From: Spirochaetaceae bacterium
GTDB lineage: Bacteria; Spirochaetota; Spirochaetia; DSM-27196; Salinispiraceae
Assembly: GCA_007129335.1 (NCBI GenBank)
Contig: SKVS01000180.1
Span: 1 to 5,251 of the forward strand
Length of the DNA stretch: 5,251 nt
Direction of reading: 5' to 3'
In this document: positions 1-5,251 of the stretch, piece by piece
How positions within the stretch are numbered: position 1 is the stretch's first letter
Layout: every line of letters starts with the position of its first letter
The notes under the pieces: model-generated
Database searches by the model: none
The model's input: the letters and a program-made list of their open reading frames with translations, nothing else
What the model was told of the DNA's origin: nothing
Program-made: the position numbers and the translations under genes

Positions 1-1
1 C

Positions 2-511
2 ACATCCAATCCCGATGAATTTCAACGATTCCAGGACACATTCAGGGTCAACGAAATTGGCAGAACCGAGTTCTCAACCACCATTCAGGGAAGGGTTTAT
101 CGGGAACTGACCGACGGAACCATCGTGGGGGTTCAGGGGATTTCGGTTTCTGTTACCTATCAGACCTACGAACCCGATGACAGCGACCCTGTTAACTACT
201 TGCCAATTAGCCGAAATCTAAGGACAACCACCGGTGTGGACGGCCGGTATTCTTTGGATATTGATTGGATCGATCCGGCACCGGGAACCTACAACCACAC
301 GGCCACAGATGAAGCCTTAGCCGACATTCCAGATGGAGAGGACGGGCTTTTGATTGATATAGTATTCTCTGAGCCCAGTGGAAAAAAGGTTTTTGAAGGT
401 GACCCGGAAGCCAATCCCACCTTCTCAATATCCGACTTCCCCATAGCCAGCTACCAAAGCCCCTGGAACATCCCGGAAGTGCTGTACACCCCGGCTACCA
501 CGGCACCATAA
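2..511 (+). CDS. C-terminal part of a beta-rich protein with a carboxypeptidase-regulatory-like (Ig/transthyretin-type) region; 5' end outside window
   Basis: The frame is open from base 2 to the TAA at 509-511, so 169 residues are visible and the true start lies to the left. A GTG at 125 could act as a start but would cut a continuous beta-strand pattern, so I treat the gene as partial. Visible pattern: TTIQGRVYRE, then GTIVGVQGISVSVTYQ, then TTTGVDGRYSLDI, the 'GxV...G..V.V....T...DGxYxL' layout of carboxypeptidase-regulatory-like beta-sandwich domains. The later part (DGLLIDIVFSEPSGKKVFEG) resembles the acidic second half of small lipoproteins that have been called radical-SAM-associated, but that is a loose likeness. 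The tail is Pro/Thr/Ala-rich (YTPATTAP). No membrane segment is visible, and any signal peptide or lipobox would be upstream. Role unknown; probably an exported or envelope protein. It ends 12 nt before the TolC-family gene, which suggests co-transcription. Confidence 0.6.
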   Translation, partial: TSNPDEFQRFQDTFRVNEIGRTEFSTTIQGRVYRELTDGTIVGVQGISVSVTYQTYEPDDSDPVNYLPISRNLRTTTGVDGRYSLDIDWIDPAPGTYNHTATDEALADIPDGEDGLLIDIVFSEPSGKKVFEGDPEANPTFSISDFPIASYQSPWNIPEVLYTPATTAP

Positions 512-523
512 CAGGAACTGTTC

Positions 524-1891
524 ATGAAATTCATTCTTGTGCTGTTGGTACTGACAACCCTCCCCCTCCACTCCCAGTCCTTTACCCTGCCGGACCTGAC
601 TTCCCAGGCCCTGGCAAACGGCCCTATGGTCAGGGCACAACAACTGGAAACCCAACTGGCACGGGTGGGAGTTCAACAGGCCCGCTCCCGGTTTATGCCG
701 ACTATTTCCGGGCAGGTGAGCGGAACCCTGCTAGCCAATCCACCTGAAGGAGTCACCCTGGCTCAGGGAAGTCTGGGCTCGGTTCCAGCCCCCGGTTCAA
801 CCTTCCCAAGCCCTGTTCCAGATACTGACCTCATCGTCGTACCCGATCCTTTGAACAGTTTCTTTCAGGCAAAAATCAATCTCAACCAACCAATCTACAC
901 CTGGGGTAAACTCCGTGATGGACTGGCTGCTTCCCAAATTCAGCTGTCAATATACCTTCTGGAGCAGAATAAAACCCAAAACCACATCATACGAGATGTA
1001 CGTCAGGCTCATTCAGGTTTTCTCATGGCCCAAGAAGCTGCCGGAATTCTGGACCAGGCCCTGGGCCTGTACCGGGAAATTGAGCAGGACCGGCGCAGAA
1101 GCTTTGAGCAGGGTGCAATAAATAGGGAAGACCTGTTATCCGTTCAAAGACAACTGGTGGAAATTGAGTCACAGGCACTGGAAGCACGATATTCGGTTCG
1201 TACTGCCCTGGAAGGCTTACGGGTGTTAACCGGAATTCCAGCCCTTGAAGCGAGCCACATTGCAGGAACATTACCCCAACCAAGGGAACCGAAACAAACA
1301 ACAGACGAACTTATTGCCCTTGCCCGGCAAAACAACACCGACCTGACAATTCTTCAGCAAAGAATTGAACAGGCCCGCATAGGTCAGTCAATCCAGGAAA
1401 GAACCAATACCTGGCGCCCGGACATAGCCCTTTCGGTGGAAATGGACGTAAGCGGCCAACGGTTTCCTGGTATTCCCAACTGGATCGATTACTGGGACTG
1501 GGGATTCAACATTACCCTGGGTACCCGGTTTTCCCTTTACGATGGGGGTGCACAATCGGGAAAAATCCAGGAAAGCGCCCTTCAGGTACAGCAGGTTCTT
1601 CAGGGATACGAGGCCTACCGGTCATCCCTGGGGCTTCAAATTGCCCAATTACACGAGAGGCAGTTCCGGAGCTACCGGCGTTACCTGAATGGCCAGGCAT
1701 CCCGGGATCTCATTCTTGAACAGGAGAAAAATGCCCGGGTAAGCTTCGAAAACGACCTCATTACCCGGGAGCAATTGCTGGGAGCTCAGTTATTAGTCAT
1801 AACCAATCAATTAGAACTCCTGTCAGCAGCATTTGAGGCCGAAAACGCATGGTCAGAGCTTACATACCTTCTGTCCAAAGATTTAGAATGA
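524..1891 (+). CDS. TolC-family outer-membrane efflux protein
   Basis: Outer-membrane channel of the OEP/TolC family: trimers form a beta-barrel plus a periplasmic alpha-tunnel that serves RND, ABC or MFS exporters. The 455 residues are a usual length. Residues 1-19 form a signal peptide (one Lys, a Leu/Val-rich core, then PLHSQS). Two OEP repeats follow. Repeat 1 covers about 22-240 and contains the strand INLNQPIYTWGKL (118-130) and helix motif GAINREDLLSVQRQLVEIES (197-216). Repeat 2 covers about 259-455 and contains the strand TRFSLYDGG (334-342) and matching helix motif DLITREQLLGAQLL (411-424). Long amphipathic Gln/Glu/Arg-rich helices lie between. A Pro/Gly/Ser-rich stretch (72-110) sits between the predicted beta-strands of repeat 1 and is probably an extracellular loop. 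The ATG is preceded by AGGA at 513-516 with 7 nt spacing. No adaptor or inner-membrane pump gene is visible beside it, so the substrate cannot be named. Family assignment is firm; substrate is unknown. Confidence 0.95.
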   Translation: MKFILVLLVLTTLPLHSQSFTLPDLTSQALANGPMVRAQQLETQLARVGVQQARSRFMPTISGQVSGTLLANPPEGVTLAQGSLGSVPAPGSTFPSPVPDTDLIVVPDPLNSFFQAKINLNQPIYTWGKLRDGLAASQIQLSIYLLEQNKTQNHIIRDVRQAHSGFLMAQEAAGILDQALGLYREIEQDRRRSFEQGAINREDLLSVQRQLVEIESQALEARYSVRTALEGLRVLTGIPALEASHIAGTLPQPREPKQTTDELIALARQNNTDLTILQQRIEQARIGQSIQERTNTWRPDIALSVEMDVSGQRFPGIPNWIDYWDWGFNITLGTRFSLYDGGAQSGKIQESALQVQQVLQGYEAYRSSLGLQIAQLHERQFRSYRRYLNGQASRDLILEQEKNARVSFENDLITREQLLGAQLLVITNQLELLSAAFEAENAWSELTYLLSKDLE

Positions 1892-1895
1892 ACAG

Positions 1896-1920
1896 CAGCC
1901 CCGGTCAATGAACCAGGCTG
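1896..1920 (+). promoter_or_regulatory. Possible RNA hairpin next to the ribosome binding site of the phosphatase gene
   Basis: CAGCC (1896-1900) can pair with GGCTG (1916-1920), and GGT (1903-1905) with ACC (1912-1914), leaving a small internal loop (CC opposite A) and a six-base loop. The stem ends two bases before the GGAGG at 1922-1926. No T-run follows, so this is not an intrinsic terminator. It could tune translation of the downstream gene, but stems this short also arise by chance. Confidence 0.3.
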
Positions 1921-1921
1921 T

Positions 1922-1933
1922 GGAGGTTCTGTG
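1922..1933 (+). promoter_or_regulatory. Shine-Dalgarno GGAGG and GTG start that fix the phosphatase N-terminus
   Basis: GGAGG at 1922-1926 lies 4 nt before a GTG at 1931-1933. No ATG, GTG or TTG occurs in this frame between the in-frame TGA at 1889 and this GTG. A nearby ATG at 1908 is in another frame and stops after 25 codons. Starting at 1931 leaves only 11 residues before the H-box histidine, which is short but enough for the start of the first helix. The spacing is slightly tight. Confidence 0.7.
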
Positions 1934-3622
1934 CACCAGCCGAAACATCTTGAACAACTTCGCCATGAACTGCGGACCTGTCTGAATCACATCATAGGGT
2001 ACGGAGAAATTCTCGCCACCGATGCCATGGAATACGAGCGGGACGAATACATCCCCGGTTTAAAAAGCATTCTCAAAAAAGCAGAAAAAATCCGCAAACT
2101 TATAAGCTTTTTTTTTGGTGATGACACCGACCTTGTTGAAATTGCAACCCCTGAGGATATTCGAAAGGCCTTTTATGTCCCCCTGGTGCAAATAATTGGA
2201 GATGCCCGAAGGCTCCTGGTCCAATTCCAATCCCAGGAACCAATTTTTGTCCGGGACATGGAACAACTCATTGGGGTCACGAATCAAATGCTCGATCTGG
2301 TGGAAGCGGAAATAGTTGATTTGCAAATTGAGGGAGCCCAAGCTCAGGTTGTCAAGGAAGCTGAACCGGCACCTCTTTCCATAGATGAGCTGCCCAGTTT
2401 CAAAGATTTTGAAGCCAGGGTGGGGGATGATCTTCAGGGAAACCGGGCAAACATCCCTGGCCATATTCTCATTGTGGATGACAGCCGGGCAATGCAGACC
2501 CTGTTGAGCCGGAATCTCACCGCTCTTGGCCATCTTACCCATACTGCAAGTTCGGGACCCGAAGCACTGTCTTTCCTCCAGGATAATCCCATTGATATTA
2601 TCATTCTGGATGTACTCATGCCAGGAATGACCGGTTACCAGGTTCTCCGGGAACTGAAAAAAACCCCAATCCTCCAGGACATTCCGGTTATTATGGTGTC
2701 CTCCCTCGATAGCTCGGAAAACATTGCCCAGTGCATTAAACTCGGCGCAGAGGATTACCTTTCCAAGGATTTTGAACCGGAAATTCTCAGAGCTCGAATC
2801 GATGCATGCATGGAAAAGAGACATCTGCAAAAACAACAGCAGGTCTACCTCCAGGCAATTATGACCAGTCAGGAAGCCCTGGCCCGGGAACTTTCCGATG
2901 CTGCCCAGTACATTTCCGACCTTCTGCCCCAGCCTATTTCCAACGAACACATTGAAACAGCAATAACTTTCATACCATCAGCCCAACTAGGCGGAGACTT
3001 TGTCGGCCATTTCTGGATTGATCATGAAACCCTGGCCCTGTACCTGATCGATGTAAGCGGACACGGAGTTAAATCCGCCCTCCTCTCGGTCAGCCTGTCA
3101 AACACCATGGATAACCAGGCATTACCGGGAACAAATTTCTTCGACCCCGGGGAAGTGCTGACCCATCTGAACACGGCCTACCAGCAACGGGCGGAAGCCA
3201 ATAGTTTTTTTACTATGTGGTACGCAACCTACAATGTCCGGTCCCGAAAACTGAAATACGCAAATGGAGGCAGTCCCCCGGCGCTGATTGTTTCACCATC
3301 GGAAACTGACCAGACCTCGGTACTCCAAATTCTCTCGGAAAAGGACATACTCCTGGGTGCCCAGGACGATTATCTCTACAAAACCCACTCCACAACCCTC
3401 ATACCCGGCAGCTTTCTCTACGTCTTCAGCGACGGAATCTATGAAATGGCCCGGTCTAACGGAAAACTCCTGGGACTAAAAGAATTCCAGCGACTGCTCG
3501 TTCTCCAGAATAACACTCCGAAAGAAAACCTGGATGAGGTAGTGAATCAGGTCCGGGCTATGACCATGAGCGATATTTTTCAAGACGATGTCAGCCTTCT
3601 GTCAATGAAAATCATCAATTAG
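1931..3622 (+). CDS. Response regulator with N-terminal DHp (H-box) region and C-terminal PP2C/SpoIIE-type serine phosphatase
   Basis: A 563-residue cytosolic signalling protein without membrane segments. Residues 7-62 form a histidine-kinase dimerisation/phosphoacceptor hairpin with H-box HELRTCLNHIIG (His12). Residues 74-130 look like a second, degenerate copy with Lys79 in place of His. No HATPase motifs follow. Residues about 177-296 are a receiver domain: acidic pair D183/D184, phosphoacceptor D227 (ILDVLMPGMTG), S257 and K279. A helical linker (about 297-336) ends in AAQYISDLLPQP, a signature commonly seen just before PP2C outputs of response regulators. Residues 337-563 are the phosphatase, with metal-binding aspartates at D356 (LGGDF), D374 (IDVSGHG), D501 (FSDGIYE) and D553 (QDDVSLL). 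Family members such as RsbU dephosphorylate anti-sigma-factor antagonists on serine or threonine and thereby control sigma-factor availability; that target is inferred here, as no antagonist or anti-sigma gene is in the window. Activity is probably gated by phosphorylation of D227. It lies 39 nt after the TolC-family gene. Confidence 0.93.
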   Translation: MHQPKHLEQLRHELRTCLNHIIGYGEILATDAMEYERDEYIPGLKSILKKAEKIRKLISFFFGDDTDLVEIATPEDIRKAFYVPLVQIIGDARRLLVQFQSQEPIFVRDMEQLIGVTNQMLDLVEAEIVDLQIEGAQAQVVKEAEPAPLSIDELPSFKDFEARVGDDLQGNRANIPGHILIVDDSRAMQTLLSRNLTALGHLTHTASSGPEALSFLQDNPIDIIILDVLMPGMTGYQVLRELKKTPILQDIPVIMVSSLDSSENIAQCIKLGAEDYLSKDFEPEILRARIDACMEKRHLQKQQQVYLQAIMTSQEALARELSDAAQYISDLLPQPISNEHIETAITFIPSAQLGGDFVGHFWIDHETLALYLIDVSGHGVKSALLSVSLSNTMDNQALPGTNFFDPGEVLTHLNTAYQQRAEANSFFTMWYATYNVRSRKLKYANGGSPPALIVSPSETDQTSVLQILSEKDILLGAQDDYLYKTHSTTLIPGSFLYVFSDGIYEMARSNGKLLGLKEFQRLLVLQNNTPKENLDEVVNQVRAMTMSDIFQDDVSLLSMKIIN

Positions 3623-3648
3623 CCACACACCTCCTTTGTCATTATATT
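3620..3648 (+). promoter_or_regulatory. Weak candidate sigma70-type promoter for the DJ-1/PfpI gene
   Basis: TATATT (3643-3648) matches five of six bases of the -10 consensus. Seventeen bases upstream, TAGCCA (3620-3625) matches four of six of the -35 consensus and overlaps the end of the phosphatase gene. It would place transcription start about 28 nt before the ATG at 3683. The gap of 60 nt, longer and more A+T-rich than the other gaps, fits a separate promoter, but the match is within what chance could give. Confidence 0.2.
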
Positions 3649-3682
3649 AGAAACAAGAGAATAGCCTGATTAAGGGGGAAGT

Positions 3683-4207
3683 ATGCCTGATAAGGTCATT
3701 GGAATGTTGGTAGGCCCGGGTTTTGAAGATCTGGAATTCTGGTCGGTAGCCATGAGGCTTAGGGAAGAAGGTTACGAGCTTCTGATAATCGGAAGCGAAG
3801 AGAATACCCTGTACGAATCAAAAAGCGGCGGTCTGACCGCAAAATCCCATATAGCTGCCCGGAATGTGGATCCCAAGACCCTTTTTGCTCTGACGGTTCC
3901 CGGAGGTTTTGCTCCGGACAAAATGCGCAGGGATACCCATATGCTGGAAATCATTCGCACCATGGACAAGGACCGCAAGACTATTGGATTCATTTGTCAT
4001 GCCGGATGGATGGCTGCAAGTGCCAAAATACTTCAGGGCAGAAAATGTACCGGTTCCCTGGGGATAAAGGATGATATGGAAAATGCCGGTGCACTTTGGG
4101 TGGATGAACCGGCATTCCAGGAAGGAAACCTGGTATGGGGGCGGGTTGTGGATGATATCCCCCATTACCAGAAAGCACTGATAAAAGCCTTGGCCATGCA
4201 GTCCTAG
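3683..4207 (+). CDS. DJ-1/PfpI-family protein (class I glutamine-amidotransferase-like fold)
   Basis: The 174 residues are the typical length for single-domain PfpI/YhbO-like proteins. Known members have been reported as proteases, glyoxalases or deglycases and stress-protective factors, so the exact reaction cannot be fixed from sequence. Visible marks: GPGFEDLEFW (11-20), where Glu15 aligns with the conserved catalytic-site glutamate of PfpI; TVPGGFAPDKMR (71-82), the family's glycine-rich loop; and the nucleophile elbow FICHAGWMAAS (103-113), with Cys105 followed by His106. Family members usually read CHGP or CHAP; here it is CHAGW. Further family landmarks are IKDDMENAGALWVDEPA (128-144), GNLVWGR and VDDIPHY near the C-terminus. 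No signal peptide is seen, so it should be cytosolic. The ATG follows AGGGGG (3673-3678) with 4 nt spacing. It lies 60 nt after the phosphatase gene on the same strand; functional linkage is uncertain. The stop overlaps that of the convergent hydrolase gene. Confidence 0.93.
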   Translation: MPDKVIGMLVGPGFEDLEFWSVAMRLREEGYELLIIGSEENTLYESKSGGLTAKSHIAARNVDPKTLFALTVPGGFAPDKMRRDTHMLEIIRTMDKDRKTIGFICHAGWMAASAKILQGRKCTGSLGIKDDMENAGALWVDEPAFQEGNLVWGRVVDDIPHYQKALIKALAMQS

Positions 4208-5251
4208 TTTTTCTTGATCTGCTCCTCCATCCAGACAAGACTGGGTGCAAAACCTGCATGGCGGGTATACCGATGGGCAACCCCGGGGAAAATCAAAAAC
4301 CGAACCTCGCTTCCCAATTCCCGAAGACGTTCCACAAAAATTGTCTGGGTGGCGTCGGTCACAATGAAATCCAGACTCCCCTGAACAACCAGGGAAGGAA
4401 GACCGTGGCCGCTATGACCCGTATGATTCTCTGCGAGAATGTAATGGAGCTCAGGGTAGTAGTCCCGCAGGGTTCCATTATTCAGGGCATTCCTGAAGGA
4501 GGGAACAAAAACCGGCTCCTGGTTAAACCCGTAATGGGCCTGAAATTGAGGCAGGCGGAATTTAGACTCGGTGTCGAAATTTGGTATAAACCTGGGTCGA
4601 AGCACCCGCTCAATTTGTATGAGGTCGCTTCCGTACATTTCCCGGTAGGCCGCAAGAATCAGGGCAGAATAAGCTACTCCTTCCCGCATTAATGCCTCAA
4701 CATCGTTTGTTGACCCGTAGGTAATAACTCCAGTCAGCGGAACTTCGGGTGCGTACAGGGGGCGCAGATCCGCAGCAGCCATGGCGGCGTGACCTCCCTG
4801 ACTGTATCCTGCGGTAAAAACATGGTTCGAAGGCCGTGCAGAAAGGGACTGCCCCTCCGGTAAGGTAAAAAAGTGATTCACACTCCGAATAGCATCGAGC
4901 ATCATATAGCCTTCGGTGAACTTGCTGAAATACCGTTGCAATTTCTCCGGATCGTGGAATCCGGTGTAATCGGGAAAAATGACAATGTACCCCTGGCTTG
5001 CGTATGCCAGCATGTTTTGTCTGTACCAACCCCATCGTTCAACATGGGGCACCTCAAGGGATGGTGCGCTGTCATCTCCGATTCCCGTAGTTCCGGATGC
5101 AAAAACATACACTGGTAATTCCTGTCTGGCACCCTGGATAAAGGGCACAAAAAACTGGGCATGAATAGTTATTGGCGACCCGTCAAAATCCGTACTGGTA
5201 TACCTCAGGTCCCAAGCCTGTACCCCGTACTTCGGTTCGGGTACAGGATAG
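4204..5251 (-). CDS. Alpha/beta hydrolase related to secretory lipases; N-terminus outside window
   Basis: The frame stays open to the right edge. A GTG at 5148 is possible, but the 34 residues encoded before it (among them YGVQAWDLRYTSTDFDGSP) continue a plausible N-terminal beta-sheet of the fold, so I call the gene 5'-partial with about 348 residues visible. Counting from that GTG as residue 1, it shows: SGTTGIGDDSAPS (18-30), which resembles the HGTTG...CAPS oxyanion-loop segment of secretory-lipase-type hydrolases; IVIFPDYTGF (55-64); the nucleophile elbow GYSQGGHAA (114-122) with Ser116 (codon at 4801-4803); VVQGSLDFIV with acid Asp260 (codon 4369-4371); and PGVAHRYT with His292 (codon 4273-4275). 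The Ser-Asp-His triad is in the correct order. Probable substrates are esters or lipids, but peptidase activity is not excluded. Export cannot be judged because the N-terminus is missing. The gene converges on the DJ-1/PfpI gene and shares its stop site. Confidence 0.88.
   Translation of the reverse strand, partial: YPVPEPKYGVQAWDLRYTSTDFDGSPITIHAQFFVPFIQGARQELPVYVFASGTTGIGDDSAPSLEVPHVERWGWYRQNMLAYASQGYIVIFPDYTGFHDPEKLQRYFSKFTEGYMMLDAIRSVNHFFTLPEGQSLSARPSNHVFTAGYSQGGHAAMAAADLRPLYAPEVPLTGVITYGSTNDVEALMREGVAYSALILAAYREMYGSDLIQIERVLRPRFIPNFDTESKFRLPQFQAHYGFNQEPVFVPSFRNALNNGTLRDYYPELHYILAENHTGHSGHGLPSLVVQGSLDFIVTDATQTIFVERLRELGSEVRFLIFPGVAHRYTRHAGFAPSLVWMEEQIKKN

Noticed and set aside
125..511. 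GTG at 125 as the start of a complete 128-residue gene
   Set aside because: The same frame is open to the left edge and encodes a continuous beta-strand pattern (TTIQGRVYRE) that the GTG would split; no clear Shine-Dalgarno precedes it.
1908..1985. ATG at 1908 as the start of the phosphatase or of a small leader peptide
   Set aside because: It is out of frame with the phosphatase, ends after 25 codons and has no good Shine-Dalgarno; GTG at 1931 has GGAGG upstream.
2060..2950. Minus-strand open frame of 296 codons antisense to the phosphatase
   Set aside because: It lies wholly within a strongly supported plus-strand gene, and its translation is rich in Cys, His and Phe with no recognisable domain; it is a shadow of the real gene's codon use.
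3623..3682. Intrinsic terminator after the phosphatase gene
   Set aside because: No G+C-rich stem followed by a T-run could be found in the 60-nt gap.
4180..4216. Terminator at the convergent junction, suggested by the TTTTT at 4208-4212
   Set aside because: The T-run is inside the hydrolase coding region (Lys codons on the minus strand), and no convincing stem precedes it.
4258..4692. Plus-strand open frame of 144 codons antisense to the hydrolase
   Set aside because: It overlaps the hydrolase region that carries the catalytic Asp and His, and its translation has no recognisable motif.
4204..5148. GTG at 5148 as the true start of the hydrolase
   Set aside because: The frame continues to the window edge with 34 further residues that look like the family's N-terminal strands, and no Shine-Dalgarno-like sequence was seen just upstream on the minus strand.

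Overview
The window reads as ordinary, gene-dense chromosome from a diderm (Gram-negative type) bacterium. A TolC-family outer-membrane protein with a signal peptide requires an outer membrane. Base composition looks close to half G+C by eye, and starts are ATG or GTG behind purine-rich Shine-Dalgarno sites. A response regulator with a SpoIIE/RsbU-type phosphatase output would suit a spirochaete, a deltaproteobacterium-like lineage or a relative. I lean weakly to Spirochaetota but cannot show it from sequence alone. I found no rRNA or tRNA gene, CRISPR array, transposase or integrase.

Layout, left to right. (1) 2-511 (+): C-terminal part of a protein whose start lies outside the window. It has a beta-sandwich, carboxypeptidase-regulatory-like look. 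(2) 524-1891 (+): complete TolC-family outer-membrane efflux protein, 12 nt downstream. (3) 1931-3622 (+): complete three-part signalling protein. It has an N-terminal histidine-kinase-type H-box (DHp) region, apparently duplicated and without any ATPase domain, then a response-regulator receiver domain, then a PP2C/SpoIIE-type serine phosphatase. (4) 3683-4207 (+): complete DJ-1/PfpI-family protein. (5) 4204-5251 (-): alpha/beta hydrolase resembling secretory lipases, with its N-terminus beyond the right edge. Genes 4 and 5 converge, and their two TAG stop codons share one CTAG palindrome.

The first three genes are tightly spaced (12 and 39 nt), point the same way and may be one transcript; the fourth follows after 60 nt and may have its own promoter. 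No pump, adaptor, anti-sigma factor or anti-sigma antagonist is in view, so the partners of the TolC protein and of the phosphatase must be encoded elsewhere.

The most interesting object is the phosphatase at 1931-3622. Its first 130 residues hold two DHp-like helical hairpins in tandem. The first keeps the phosphoacceptor His12 in a good H-box (HELRTCLN); the second keeps the frame of the motif but has Lys79 at that position. No HATPase domain follows, and the next domain is a receiver with all key residues. This suggests a one-chain, Spo0B-like or HPt-like four-helix module that could relay phosphate to the receiver and so gate the phosphatase. That is a hypothesis from motif reading only.
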